From contig CAKZQC010000031.1 in the NCBI GenBank assembly GCA_937139495.1, positions 1 through 64,000 of the forward strand: a stretch of DNA of 64,000 nucleotides, read 5' to 3'. This stretch comes from an uncultured Saprospiraceae bacterium (GTDB taxonomy: Bacteria; Bacteroidota; Bacteroidia; Chitinophagales; Saprospiraceae). The translations under genes and the position numbers were made by a program. Below, one piece after another: positions 1-9,210 of the stretch. How positions within the stretch are numbered: the first letter of the stretch is position 1; every line of letters begins with the position of its first letter. Under the pieces are notes generated by a model. The model was not told the DNA's origin. It searched no databases and worked only from the letters and a program-made list of their open reading frames with translations.

Positions 1-980
1 ATATCAATCAGGCTGACGAGATAGTCACCTTGTACGGCTTGGGTATTGATGTAGAGGAGGTCGGATACTGGATTGGGCTGTACTTGTAGCGTAGGGATAG
101 ATTGGGTCTGGCTGATGCTCAAGCCCATATCTAGCATGATAGGACGACTGTATAGGATTAGATTTTGAAAAGAACCACTAGGATTCGTTACAATACTATT
201 GGTAATGCTAGCCGTATAGACGCCTATATCTGACGCTTGAAAGTTACTAATGGTATATTCATTGACACCAAAAGTACTGTCGATGAGTGTTCCGTCTTTG
301 TACCAATAGTAGGTATTGGTCGTGACGGTGTCGTCTATGACTAAGTCGATGGTGTAGTTACTACCTGTTGCTACGCTGATAGTTTGGGCGGTGCCTATGC
401 TGTCTTGTGGAGCGTAGTAAAATATAGATAAGGCGCTTAGTGTCGAATAATTTGGTAAAATAGCACTAAATGTCAATTGACTGTTATTTAACAATAACAT
501 AGTCAGATTGGTCAGGTTAGTGAAGTTAGGAATAGAGCCAGTTAATAGATTGTAACTCAAACTTAACCGTGTCAGATTGGTCAGGTTAGCGAAGTTAGGA
601 ATAGAACCAGTCAATTGATTGTTGCTTAAATATAAATAGTTAAGATTAGTCAGGTTAGTAAAGTTAGGAATAGATCCAGTCAATTGATTGTTATTCAAAT
701 ATAAATAGATCAGATTGATTAGGTTCAAGTCCGGTAAGGTACCCACTAAATTATTATTCTGTAAATTCACAGTCGTCACTCGACCTCCAGTCAAAGTAAC
801 TCCATGCCAACTACTCATCGGCATCGTCAAATCCCAAGTCGTCGTCCAGTTGGCACCATCGGTACTATCATAGAGCATGACCAATGCGATGGAATCGGCT
901 TGGCGAGTTTGGGCGTGGATTTGTTGTTGTAGCCCTAGGAGGCAAAAGAGTAGGGCAAAAATTAGCGTTAAATTTTTCAT
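1..980 (-). CDS. Exported leucine-rich-repeat protein with T9SS sorting domain (C-terminus outside window)
   Basis: The frame opens at the ATG at 980 and runs off the left edge without a stop, giving about 326 residues. It starts with a signal peptide ending near HAQ (residues 1-24). Then comes the common Bacteroidota LRR cap (ALVMLYDSTDGANW) and at least four LRR units of the type LTGSIPNFTNLTNL, roughly residues 65-165. An Ig-like segment follows (YWYKDGTLI, then DIGVYTASITN). The visible end, PNPVSDLLYI onward, matches the start of a type A T9SS C-terminal sorting domain. I infer export across the outer membrane by the type IX system and surface attachment or release; the binding partner is unknown. 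The LRR units are near-identical in DNA, so copy number may vary between strains. Confidence 0.85.
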   Translation of the reverse strand, partial: MKNLTLIFALLFCLLGLQQQIHAQTRQADSIALVMLYDSTDGANWTTTWDLTMPMSSWHGVTLTGGRVTTVNLQNNNLVGTLPDLNLINLIYLYLNNNQLTGSIPNFTNLTNLNYLYLSNNQLTGSIPNFANLTNLTRLSLSYNLLTGSIPNFTNLTNLTMLLLNNSQLTFSAILPNYSTLSALSIFYYAPQDSIGTAQTISVATGSNYTIDLVIDDTVTTNTYYWYKDGTLIDSTFGVNEYTISNFQASDIGVYTASITNSIVTNPSGSFQNLILYSRPIMLDMGLSISQTQSIPTLQVQPNPVSDLLYINTQAVQGDYLVSLID

Positions 981-1081
981 GTTTTTTGTTGATTTTAATA
1001 ATTAAAAAGAGGCTTTTGATGAAATGAAGTTGTTTGAGTAGTCACTTGAACTGACTTCGTACACAACTTCAAAATAATAGA

Positions 1082-1115
1082 CAAAGCTAAATAATAATTA
1101 GTAATTAAAAAACAA
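1082..1115 (-). promoter_or_regulatory. Candidate Bacteroidota promoter for the LRR gene
   Basis: Read on the minus strand, TAGCTTTG at 1089-1082 matches the -7 consensus TAnnTTTG. A TTG lies at 1115-1113, separated by 23 bases, slightly longer than the usual 19-21. The predicted transcript start is about 95 bases upstream of the ATG at 980. Confidence 0.45.
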
Positions 1116-1168
1116 TAATTGTCAAATTAGTACAAATAAAAGAGTGGAGTCTTAGTCGTGGGCATGAA

Positions 1169-1200
1169 AAAGCCGTCCTTTTGTTGGAAAGGACGGCTTT
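1169..1200. terminator. Hairpin terminator, probably bidirectional
   Basis: The arms AAAGCCGTCCTTT (1169-1181) and AAAGGACGGCTTT (1188-1200) are perfectly complementary around a 6-base loop. The A/T-rich arm ends give U tracts in both directions. It sits just past the 3' end of the minus-strand methyltransferase gene, so it should end that transcript. Confidence 0.75.
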
Positions 1201-1289
1201 GTGCAATATTGCAGAGTTAGATTTAAATTAAGTATATCGTTTAGCTTTTTTGGGTCGTATTTTCATATAGGTGTTAATGAGGGCGTTTT

Positions 1290-2246
1290 TCACTCCTTTT
1301 TGGAGCTGGTTTCGCTCATGTCCGAGTATAAGTAGCAGTGACTAATCGCCAATTGTTCGGTAGTAAACTGCTTAAAATCAGCATGTACTTTTATCGTTTT
1401 TACGGCGGCTATATCGCCTGCTCGATAGTCTGTTTCGGTGAGTGGCAAATTCAGTTGTTGATACAAATCAACATATTGTTGGTAGCGCCAGCGGTTTTGT
1501 GGCTGAATGCTGTTGTCCATTATTTTGTCCCAAGCGAAATTGCTGTATTGCAAGAAATTGTAAATATTAATGCTCTTGTCGAAGTGAGCAAAATGGTCGG
1601 ACATATCCACAAAGTGCGACTGAAAACCAGTCGGTTTTACGACTCGCCCAAACTCTCGGAGAATAGCCGCCAATACATCAGGATAAACATGCTCAAAGGT
1701 ATTGTTGGAGTGTACCAAGTCAATAGTGTCGCTAGCGATACTGGTCAGGTTGCGCGCATCTTCGATGAGGTAGCTTATTTGTAGCTTTTGCAGAATTTGT
1801 GCTGCCGTCAATTGGTGTGCTTCTTTGGCTACTTGTAGGAGCGTGGCTTTCCTTTCGGCCAATGGCTGCAAGTATTTTTCGATGCTGCTGTCTTCCAGAA
1901 TCACCACAAAACGAGCGAGTGTATCGAGCAGCTTTTGGTGGTCGGTCAAGTTGGAAATATCAATGGTCGTAATCTTATCGACACCCACCAAAAACAGACT
2001 AAACGGCACTACTGGGTACCAGCCTGTACCCAATTCTAGTGTTTGGGTATTGGTCAAGCTGCCTTTGTATTGCTGATAGGTATCTATATGGTGTTGTGCG
2101 TGTTCCAGACGGTCATAAAAATATTCGTCGCCGAGCTGTACGCCTTTCGTTATGTTTTTCTGAAACCAATAATTGACCTTATGTCCCATCGGCAAAAATG
2201 AGATGGTTTTTTGTACCACTGCCTTCAAATGCCACTTCTTAATCAT
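1290..2246 (-). CDS. Class I SAM-dependent methyltransferase
   Basis: This 318-residue cytosolic protein has a class I methyltransferase core. Motif I is LELGTGWYP at residues 70-78, the acidic motif II end is TIDIS near 94-98, and the post-motif stretch DLVHSNNTFEHV is near 176-187, with the FEHV signature of methyltransferase_11-like enzymes. A SAM-binding Rossmann fold is therefore well supported. The methyl acceptor is unknown; the N-terminal 60 residues and the Tyr/Gln-rich C-terminal half are not recognisable. It is a single gene between hairpin terminators at 1169-1200 and 2417-2453. A TAAG microsatellite lies just upstream of its likely promoter, which could make expression variable. 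Confidence 0.8.
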   Translation of the reverse strand: MIKKWHLKAVVQKTISFLPMGHKVNYWFQKNITKGVQLGDEYFYDRLEHAQHHIDTYQQYKGSLTNTQTLELGTGWYPVVPFSLFLVGVDKITTIDISNLTDHQKLLDTLARFVVILEDSSIEKYLQPLAERKATLLQVAKEAHQLTAAQILQKLQISYLIEDARNLTSIASDTIDLVHSNNTFEHVYPDVLAAILREFGRVVKPTGFQSHFVDMSDHFAHFDKSINIYNFLQYSNFAWDKIMDNSIQPQNRWRYQQYVDLYQQLNLPLTETDYRAGDIAAVKTIKVHADFKQFTTEQLAISHCYLYSDMSETSSKKE

Positions 2247-2286
2247 CTGTAATATTATTATTCGTGCTAATCACTGTTATAAGTCA

Positions 2287-2294
2287 CAAAGGTA
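2287..2294 (-). promoter_or_regulatory. Candidate -7 element for the methyltransferase gene
   Basis: The minus strand reads TACCTTTG here, a full match to TAnnTTTG. No clear -33 TTG lies at the usual distance. The transcript would start about 35 bases upstream of the ATG at 2246, and the TAAG repeat begins about 50 bases further upstream. Confidence 0.4.
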
Positions 2295-2341
2295 AGTAAC
2301 TTTTTGTATTTTCTAGTGCGTTGCCAAGGGATTGCTAGTGA

Positions 2342-2386
<45 letters not shown>

Positions 2387-2416
2387 GGACAAAAATCAAT
2401 AAAGTTTTGATTGTAG

Positions 2417-2453
2417 AGGAAGGCAGCACCTTTTTGGGGGGGGCTGCCTTCCT
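2417..2453. terminator. Hairpin terminator with a G-rich loop
   Basis: The arms AGGAAGGCAGC (2417-2427) and GCTGCCTTCCT (2443-2453) are perfectly complementary. A partial further copy, AAGGCAGCACC, occurs near 2470-2480. It would end the transcript of the minus-strand gene 2578-3675. The rest of 2454-2577 shows nothing recognisable. Confidence 0.55.
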
Positions 2454-2577
2454 ATTGGGGTTATTAGAAAGGCAGCACCAAAAAAGGAGCTACCTACCAT
2501 TGTATAAAAGTATCGAAAACTCATGTCCATCTACTTAGAAAATATGCTTGAGAACAAAAACGTATCTAAGACACACT

Positions 2578-3675
2578 CTAAAGTGGCGGCATACTCACCG
2601 TCTGTATCGCCTTGACAATGGCATCTAGTTCAGGTGGATAATTGATATACGACTTACCAATCCCTTCGCCGTCCCACATGGGTATCGTCACAATCTTGCG
2701 GTGTACGCCCTTGGTTACGGCTATGCGTAGGGCGATAGGTCGAGGTTTGCTCGATAGGCGACTGTTGCAACTAGCAGACGTACAGGTATAGATTTGGTCA
2801 AACTCAAAGAAATTTTTGGATACGATGTAATCGACCAACTTTTCGAGCGAATCCCGTTCTATTTGATGTTTGGATACGCGTAGCCCTTGGAGCTCCGTCT
2901 GAAATTCTTGTATCACTCGACCATCGGATTTGATAAGGGTAATATTGCGATAAACAGGATCGACTCCACCAAAAAAACCACCACCGACTAATTCTATTTG
3001 TAGGAGTTCTTTGGGTTCTTCGGCTTCTAGTTTTTTTCTGCCTCTAGCGGTTTTAGAAAGCCGTTTGCGTCTATTTTCTTTGCGTTTGGCAAGTTTGGCT
3101 TTGCGTTTTTCCCACTTAGATTGGTTGTATTGGATACCGCGCTGCTCCAAGTATGCCAAATAGCTGCTCTCTTCGGTTGCTTCGGTCGCAAAATCAACTT
3201 CTACGTCTAGCAATTCGTTGGGCGACCGCTTGAATGGCGTGTCGGCTGCGGCTACTCGCACAAAGTGGTAGCGATATGATGCCTTGCGATGTTGGGTATA
3301 TTCTATCACCAAGGCTTCGTCGGTAAACGAGGCAATTCGCCACACAGGAATATCTCTAAAGGTATAATCAATTTCGTTTTGTGCCTCGTTGAGCTTCCAG
3401 ATACCACCCGAAAATTTGCCATTGAGGTAACTCTGATAGGTATAATCGTACTTAAAAAAAACAAAATAAAGGTACTCTTCGTCTGCTTTATGCACGATAG
3501 TATTACTTTCGGCATGAGTCGTGTAGGTATATTTCCACTGCGTGTGCGTGAATACATTTTCGTTGATAGGCGGGTAGGCGACTGCCGTCGAATCGAGTTG
3601 AGCCTCCATCGAAACGACCGACAACAAGATGCTCAAACAGCACCCAATACAAGAAAACCAATTATTGTACGGCAT
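2578..3675 (-). CDS. Exported protein of unknown function
   Basis: This 365-residue protein begins with a hydrophobic signal sequence ending near MEA (about residue 25). The first half resembles a small beta-rich domain with alternating aromatic strands. A strongly basic linker (KRKAKLAKRKENRRKRLSK, around 190-210) follows. The C-terminal domain contains IELVGGGFFGG, a strand-helix-strand layout and a CTSASC cysteine pair. That layout loosely recalls the DUF6438 type, but this is a weak impression. No catalytic motif is visible. The gene stands alone on the minus strand; the periplasm or cell surface is the likely location. Confidence 0.6.
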   Translation of the reverse strand: MPYNNWFSCIGCCLSILLSVVSMEAQLDSTAVAYPPINENVFTHTQWKYTYTTHAESNTIVHKADEEYLYFVFFKYDYTYQSYLNGKFSGGIWKLNEAQNEIDYTFRDIPVWRIASFTDEALVIEYTQHRKASYRYHFVRVAAADTPFKRSPNELLDVEVDFATEATEESSYLAYLEQRGIQYNQSKWEKRKAKLAKRKENRRKRLSKTARGRKKLEAEEPKELLQIELVGGGFFGGVDPVYRNITLIKSDGRVIQEFQTELQGLRVSKHQIERDSLEKLVDYIVSKNFFEFDQIYTCTSASCNSRLSSKPRPIALRIAVTKGVHRKIVTIPMWDGEGIGKSYINYPPELDAIVKAIQTVSMPPL

Positions 3676-3770
3676 AAAAACTAAAATAAAGGTAAATTGT
3701 TAGATATTAGCTTGTCACTTGTAGTGTTGAAGGTATGAAGTATAAAGCCCAAAGTCGGAAGATTGAGTTT

Positions 3771-3819
3771 AGATGGTTAGATGTTAGAACGCTTCGCTGG
3801 TAGATTTTTAGACTTTTTT
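3771..3819 (+). repeat. Dispersed intergenic repeat, copy 1
   Basis: This 49-base core contains GAACGCTTCGCTGGTAGATT and matches the minus strand of 9655-9703 at roughly four bases in five. Short neighbouring pieces such as TTGTAGTGTT and an AAGTCGG-type stretch also recur near the second copy, so the repeat unit may be larger than the core. Confidence 0.6.
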
Positions 3820-3847
3820 TTGCCAATTATATGATTCAACAATTTTC

Positions 3848-4010
3848 AAACAATTGCCGCAGGCAAAAATCAACAATCAAACAAAATTCAACACTCAGAA
3901 TTGAAAAAATAAACAGAGCCTGCAAAGGCGAACAAACAATTGCTCGGAAGAGCAAAAATCAACAATCAAACAGAGCCTACAAAGGCGAACAAACAATTGC
4001 CGTAGGCAAA
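3848..4010 (+). repeat. Local direct repeats built of CAAACAATTGC blocks
   Basis: The block AAACAGAGCCTRCAAAGGCG followed by AACAAACAATTGC occurs at about 3911-3943 and 3969-4000. CAAACAATTGCCGYAGGCAAA occurs at about 3849 and 3990. GCAAAAATCAACAATCAAAC occurs at about 3863 and 3952. Each block contains short dyads of the form TTGCCGYAGGCAA. Confidence 0.7.
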
Positions 4011-4028
4011 AAACAAAGATACTAAATT

Positions 4029-4667
4029 ATGATAGCCAAACTAATGACCCTCGCTTGCCTTTTATTATTCTTAACAGCTTGCCAGACAGGAAAGCCAGAT
4101 ACCGCAAAGACAGATGATGGATTTCCTGATTTTTCGGAAGAAGAACTACAAGAAATGATTAGCAAAAGCCCACAAGCACAAATGGAACTCAACAAAGCCC
4201 AACAGCAAAGCGGACAGAGTTCGATGGATATGATACAAAAAATAGAGGGATTAATAGAGAAAGAACCCGATAATGTTGGGCATCACTATATGGTAGGTAA
4301 ATTATACCATCAGGAATATATGCAGGATAGCGTTGTTGACAATGCCAATAAGGGAATCGAACATTATACCGCCGTCCTCCAACTAGACCCTCAGCACGAG
4401 GAGGGCAAAGCGTATTATAACAGAATGCTGCTTTATTTGGCAACCAACCAACTTGACGAAGCGATGAGCGATGTCAATGCTTTTGTGAAAACAAACAACA
4501 AAAAAACACCTGTCAACTACTGGACGATGATGGCAGAAATTGACTATCGAAGAGGCAATCAAAAACAAGCTTGTCTCTATTTTGATAAAGCCCTACAACT
4601 TTTTCAGACCGATAGTTTGCCAGTAGAAAATGAAGCAAAATGGAAGGAGCGTTGCGGCATCAAGTAG
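4029..4667 (+). CDS. TPR-type lipoprotein
   Basis: The 212-residue product begins with a lipoprotein signal: a hydrophobic run, then LTAC with the lipid-accepting cysteine at residue 18. An acidic stretch (FPDFSEEELQEMI) follows, then two or three tetratricopeptide-like helix pairs, for example around HHYMVGKLYHQEY and YWTMMAEIDYRRGNQKQA. TPR repeats mediate protein-protein contact, so a scaffolding role at an envelope membrane is likely; the partner is unknown. It precedes another TPR protein on the same strand by about 140 bases. Confidence 0.75.
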   Translation: MIAKLMTLACLLLFLTACQTGKPDTAKTDDGFPDFSEEELQEMISKSPQAQMELNKAQQQSGQSSMDMIQKIEGLIEKEPDNVGHHYMVGKLYHQEYMQDSVVDNANKGIEHYTAVLQLDPQHEEGKAYYNRMLLYLATNQLDEAMSDVNAFVKTNNKKTPVNYWTMMAEIDYRRGNQKQACLYFDKALQLFQTDSLPVENEAKWKERCGIK

Positions 4668-4811
4668 GCTTAGAGTATGTCTAAAATGACTGCCATACGG
4701 GTTAATATTTAGTTATTCTAATACGTATAACCTCTATTGCTACACCTTTTGTTTAATTTAGGGAACAGCACCGATGCTGTATAACCCCATCGACCAAAAT
4801 ACCTATTGTCT

Positions 4812-6614
4812 ATGACACGTATATTAATGATATTTAGTCTTGTTAGTTTGGCTTGGGCTGCTACTGCCCAAACGGCTTCGCTTGCCCGCAAGTACTTCCA
4901 AGATGGCGAGTTTGAGAAAGCAGCAACGCTCTATCAGGAGTTGCACGAACGGAATCGTACCAACGATTATTATTTTGAACGCTACTTGGCTACCTTGCTA
5001 GAGCTCGAAGACTACAAGGAGGCTGAAAAGATGGTCAAAAAAGCAATCAAATCCGCTCCCGAAAAAGTGGAACGCTATGTTGATTATGGGGTAGTGTATG
5101 AGCGTATGGGCGATGCCAAAGAAGCAGACAAACAATATGACAATGCTATTAAGCTGCTGCCTAATAATCAAGCACAAATTATACGCTTGGCTCGGTCGTT
5201 TAGCATCAACAAAAATTATGATTTTGCCATCAAGACCTACGAAAAAGGCGAAAAATTGATGGCAATCAAAGATCTATTTGCTTACGAAATGGGGATTGTC
5301 TATACCCAAAAAGGAGACGTACCCAAGATGATAGAAAGCTATCTCAGTAGTTTGGCATATTTGCCCAATCGAATGACGAATGTGCAGGCATTTTTTCAGC
5401 GTGAACTCTCTCAGGGCGATGGTTTTGATGAACTCAAAAAACAACTTTACGAGCGAATCCAACAAGCACCAGAACAAACGATATACCCCGAAATGATGAT
5501 TTGGGTGCACATGCAGCAGAATGATTTCAAAGCAGCATTGCGCCAAGCAAAAGCCCTAGACAAGCGACTCAGTGAGAACGGTTCTAGAGTATTTGGGTTG
5601 GCTCAAATCGCTATTCGTGAAAAAGATTATGAAAGTGCGATTGCAGGATTTGAATATATTATCAACGATAAGGGCAGAGATTGTCCGTATTATATAGACG
5701 CCAAGCAAAAAACATTGGCAACCAAAAGGGCACGCCTGTTGAGTGGTTTTGCGTACACAATGACTGATTTGAGGGAGTTGGAAGCGGAATATGAAGCGTT
5801 TTTGGACGAATTTGGGCGTAGCCACAATACGGCTGTAATCATGCAGGAGTTGGCAGAATTGGAAGCGTTCTATATTCAAGATATTAGCAAAGCGACAACG
5901 ATATTAGATGAAGTCATCAAAATGCCTCGTTTGTCGAGATTAACGATCAATAGATCCAAAATTGATTTGGGCGATTATTATTTGATGTTGGGCGAAGTGT
6001 GGGAATCGACCTTGTTGTATTCGCAAGTAGATAAAGAAATGAAAGATGCTCCTTTGGGCGAATTGGCACGTTTCAAAAACGCTAAACTATCCTACTATAA
6101 AGGAGATTTTGAGTGGGCACAAGACCAGTTAGATGTACTCAAGGGCTCTACTTCGGAGTTGATTTCTAACGATGCCATTGACTTGGGCGTATTCATTATG
6201 GATCATTATGCACTCGACACGACTCCCAAACCAATGGAGCTTTTCGCAAGAGCTGATTTATTGATGTTTCAGAATAAAAATGAAGCCGCTATCAGCGTAA
6301 TGGACAGTTTGGCAGTGCAGTATAGCAAGCACGGCTTGAATGACGATATTTTGTTTGCGAAAGCAAAAATAGCCATGAAAGAAAGAGACTATCAAAAAGC
6401 GGTCACCTTATTGGAAATGATTCCAGAAAAATACAAAGAAAGTATCTTGGTTGACAACGCTATTTTTCAGCTGGCAGAACTCTACGAAATACAACTCAAA
6501 GACAATAAAAAGGCAATGGATTTGTACGAAAAAATCCTATTTGATCACCCTGGTTCGCTGTTTACAGTAGAAGCTCGTAAGCGTTTCCGCCGATTGCGTG
6601 GCGATGGAGTTTAG
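4812..6614 (+). CDS. Exported tetratricopeptide-repeat protein
   Basis: I use the ATG at 4812, which gives 600 residues; a TTG two codons upstream is less likely because the signal peptide (MTRILMIFSLVSLAWAATAQ) begins cleanly at the ATG. Nearly the whole mature protein consists of helix pairs of TPR type, including ARKYFQDGEFEKAATLYQEL, EKYKESILVDNAIFQLAELY and a final KKAMDLYEKILFDHPGS unit of the TolA-associated kind. It probably acts in the periplasm as a scaffold for envelope or secretion machinery. A hairpin (ACAGCA/TGCTGT, 4765-4780) lies in the leader. Confidence 0.75.
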   Translation: MTRILMIFSLVSLAWAATAQTASLARKYFQDGEFEKAATLYQELHERNRTNDYYFERYLATLLELEDYKEAEKMVKKAIKSAPEKVERYVDYGVVYERMGDAKEADKQYDNAIKLLPNNQAQIIRLARSFSINKNYDFAIKTYEKGEKLMAIKDLFAYEMGIVYTQKGDVPKMIESYLSSLAYLPNRMTNVQAFFQRELSQGDGFDELKKQLYERIQQAPEQTIYPEMMIWVHMQQNDFKAALRQAKALDKRLSENGSRVFGLAQIAIREKDYESAIAGFEYIINDKGRDCPYYIDAKQKTLATKRARLLSGFAYTMTDLRELEAEYEAFLDEFGRSHNTAVIMQELAELEAFYIQDISKATTILDEVIKMPRLSRLTINRSKIDLGDYYLMLGEVWESTLLYSQVDKEMKDAPLGELARFKNAKLSYYKGDFEWAQDQLDVLKGSTSELISNDAIDLGVFIMDHYALDTTPKPMELFARADLLMFQNKNEAAISVMDSLAVQYSKHGLNDDILFAKAKIAMKERDYQKAVTLLEMIPEKYKESILVDNAIFQLAELYEIQLKDNKKAMDLYEKILFDHPGSLFTVEARKRFRRLRGDGV

Positions 6615-6748
6615 AGCATGCTATGAAGCTGTTAATTGCTACTTAAAATCAATTAAAGTTGCGAATAAGGGCGTCAAGGCTGTCTTATTTATAGATATTT
6701 GTCCACCTACTTGATTGAGAGTATGTCCAAAATTATGACTAGAGGAGT

Positions 6749-7657
6749 ATGAACAAACAATATGATGTTACGCTGATTACGGCGGAGGCTTATGATCAGC
6801 CCACCACAACAGATTGGTACATCGACCAAGTACTGCAAGAAGATGGATTGGTACAATCTGCACTCGAAGCCGAAGGATTGAAGGCACATCGAGTGGCTTG
6901 GTCAAGTGATTTTGATTGGTCGAGCTCTGCTTTTGCACTGTTTCGCACACCTTGGGATTACGCTCGAAATTTTGAAGCGTTTACCAATTGGTTAGCCACA
7001 ACTCGCACTCAAACGCACTTTATCAATCCATTGGCAACCATATATTGGAACAGCGATAAACACTACTTGGCAGAACTGGAACAGAAGGGCGTACCGATAC
7101 CAACGACTCATTTTGTACGCAAAGGAACAAAAATAACACTTGCCGAATTGCATCAACAATTGGGTTGGTCACACACGGTATTGAAGCCAACGATTTCGGC
7201 AGGCGGAAGACATACCTATCAACTGTATCCCAAAGATTGGGCAAGCCACGAGGCAGTTTTTCAGGAGTTGATACAGGAAGAAGATATGATGTTGCAGCCG
7301 TTTATGAATCGTATCATGGACAAGGGCGAAATTGCACTCATGTTGGTGGGCGATGAAGTAACTCATGCCGTGCTCAAGACCGCCAAGAAAGGCGACTTTA
7401 GGGTGCAAGATGATTTTGGTGGTAGTGTCAAGCCCTACCAACCCACGGCTGATGCTATTGCATTGGCACAACAAACGGTAGCCGCTTGCCCTATGCAGCC
7501 ACTCTATGCCCGAGTCGATTTGGTTTGGGACAATCAAAATCAATTGGTCGTCTCCGAAATGGAGGTTTTTGAACCAGAAATGTGGTTCCGTTTTCAACCT
7601 AGTGCGGCAACTATTTTAGCAAAAAAAATTGCGACATACATTCAAGATAAATCATGA
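6749..7657 (+). CDS. ATP-grasp domain protein (RimK/glutathione-synthetase-like)
   Basis: The 302 residues show an N-terminal Rossmann-like half (YDVTLITAEAYDQPTTTDW, then ALFRTPWDYARNFEAF) and an ATP-grasp half with VLKPTISAGGRHTY, the ATP-clamp pair MMLQPFMNRI and GEIALMLVGDEV, and the metal-binding end LYARVDLVWDN then VSEMEVFEPEMWF. This architecture resembles the cycloserine-ligase/RimK group, which joins a carboxylate to an amine or thiol using ATP. The substrate cannot be read from sequence. Its stop overlaps the start of the sensor kinase by four bases (ATGA), implying translational coupling. Confidence 0.8.
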   Translation: MNKQYDVTLITAEAYDQPTTTDWYIDQVLQEDGLVQSALEAEGLKAHRVAWSSDFDWSSSAFALFRTPWDYARNFEAFTNWLATTRTQTHFINPLATIYWNSDKHYLAELEQKGVPIPTTHFVRKGTKITLAELHQQLGWSHTVLKPTISAGGRHTYQLYPKDWASHEAVFQELIQEEDMMLQPFMNRIMDKGEIALMLVGDEVTHAVLKTAKKGDFRVQDDFGGSVKPYQPTADAIALAQQTVAACPMQPLYARVDLVWDNQNQLVVSEMEVFEPEMWFRFQPSAATILAKKIATYIQDKS

Positions 7658-9210
7658 CAAAAAAAGCAATTTGGCAAATCGTACTGCTCGTCAGTATCGC
7701 CCTAATCGGTATATTAGGTATGCAGATCTATTCGATTGTGTCCTCTTATCGACTCAATAAGGAGCTGTTTGACAACAAAATACACAATGCCCTCGATCAT
7801 ATTGTATCCAAGCTAGAGCAACGAGAAATAGAAGAAACAGCCAACAAATACAACTTGCCTGTATTGACGAGCATTCGTAGCAACGACTCACAACAATTGG
7901 CAACGATTGTAGAAATAGAAGAAATTTCTTCGGCACTAGAATCAGGCGATACAATGGTGTGTCAAGCTTCTATTGTCGATACGCTTTCTATGGGAGCAAT
8001 GCAGCAAATTACACACAGCTTTTCGACTAGAGAAACAACCAGAACGTGGAAAAAAGGAAACAATAAAAAAGAGTTTATGCGGTACTTTGAACGCTATTTC
8101 GTTCATCACAGTATCGTCAAAGATATACCAGTTCAGCAGCGTATTAGTATTCCGCTACTCAACGAAATGCTCAAAGAAGAGCTCTCCGATAAGGGAATTA
8201 AAACGCCTTGTGCTTTTGCTGTTTTTTCCAATAAAGAAAATGAGTTTGTTATCAATAACAAAGTATGTACAGAGCACCTCAAAAAGTACAAAGAACCGGG
8301 AATGTTCAAATATTCGGCTAGTCTTTTTCCGAGTTCGCATGAGCAAGTCGCTAAAATTTACTTGGATTTTCCGAGCGAAATTAATTTTTTGTGGAGCGAG
8401 TTGTGGTTCAGTATTTTGAGTACGATCCTGTTTACAGGAATTGTTATTTTTTGCTTTTCGTACACAATCAATATCATTCTGACGCAGAAAAAATTATCAG
8501 AAATGAAAAATGATTTTCTGAACAACATGACGCACGAATTCAAAACGCCCATAGCCACGATTACGATTGCGACGGACACCATCAAGCAATGGCTCAAAAA
8601 AGGACAGCCAGACAAAGCCCTACGATTTGTCAATATTATAGAAGAAGAAAACAAACGAATGAATAGCCAAGTCGGCAAAGTGTTACAAATGGCACGTATT
8701 GACAAACGAGAATTTAAACTCAACTTAGAAGAAGTTTATGCCGATGATGTTATCTTAAATGCCGCCGAAAAAATATCCATGCAAGTGGATCAAAAAGGTG
8801 GTAAAGTAGACCTGGAATTGAATGCTACCAATTCGGTATTGGAAGCGGACGAAACCCACTTTACCAATATCATTCACAACTTGCTAGACAATGCCAATAA
8901 GTATTCGCCAGACAAGCCACACATTACGATTTGCACCAAAAACGTAGCCAGCGGCTTGCAGATAGCCATCAAGGACAATGGTTTGGGAATTAGCAAAGAA
9001 GCCCGTAAGCATATTTTTGACAAATTTTATCGAGTACCCACAGGCAACTTGCATGATATCAAGGGTTTTGGGCTAGGGTTGAGCTATGTGCAGGCGATAG
9101 TAGTTGCTCATGGTGGCACGATTGAAGTGCAGAGCGAATTGGGCAAAGGCAGTACCTTTATTATGACGTTTCCGCATATACAAAACAAACAAAATGAAGA
9201 TGAATACTAA
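7654..9210 (+). CDS. Membrane sensor histidine kinase
   Basis: The 518-residue protein has an N-terminal membrane segment (about 7-27), a periplasmic sensor region of some 220 residues, and a second membrane segment (about 250-275). The kinase core follows. The phosphoacceptor is His294 in MTHEFKTPIATI; the ATPase domain shows N-box NLLDNANKYS, G1 IKDNGLGIS and G2 GFGLGLSY. No HAMP domain is evident. No response regulator gene is next to it, so its partner lies elsewhere. The coupling to the ATP-grasp gene suggests joint expression. The signal sensed is unknown. Confidence 0.9.
   Translation: MTKKAIWQIVLLVSIALIGILGMQIYSIVSSYRLNKELFDNKIHNALDHIVSKLEQREIEETANKYNLPVLTSIRSNDSQQLATIVEIEEISSALESGDTMVCQASIVDTLSMGAMQQITHSFSTRETTRTWKKGNNKKEFMRYFERYFVHHSIVKDIPVQQRISIPLLNEMLKEELSDKGIKTPCAFAVFSNKENEFVINNKVCTEHLKKYKEPGMFKYSASLFPSSHEQVAKIYLDFPSEINFLWSELWFSILSTILFTGIVIFCFSYTINIILTQKKLSEMKNDFLNNMTHEFKTPIATITIATDTIKQWLKKGQPDKALRFVNIIEEENKRMNSQVGKVLQMARIDKREFKLNLEEVYADDVILNAAEKISMQVDQKGGKVDLELNATNSVLEADETHFTNIIHNLLDNANKYSPDKPHITICTKNVASGLQIAIKDNGLGISKEARKHIFDKFYRVPTGNLHDIKGFGLGLSYVQAIVVAHGGTIEVQSELGKGSTFIMTFPHIQNKQNEDEY

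Larger units (their letters stand above)
981..1289. other. Intergenic region between LRR gene and methyltransferase gene
   Basis: About 309 bases without a gene. It carries the candidate promoter of the LRR gene on the minus strand (1082-1115) and a hairpin terminator (1169-1200). I see no further coding signal. Confidence 0.6.
3676..4028. other. Repeat-rich intergenic region
   Basis: This 353-base gap separates divergent genes. It holds one copy of a dispersed intergenic repeat (core 3771-3819) and local direct repeats (3848-4010). A 64-codon open frame inside it is made of these repeats and has no protein-like character, so I do not call a gene. Confidence 0.6.

Noticed and set aside
3831..4025. 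64-codon open frame in the intergenic repeats
   Set aside because: The frame is made of local DNA repeats and has no protein-like composition or homolog-like motif.
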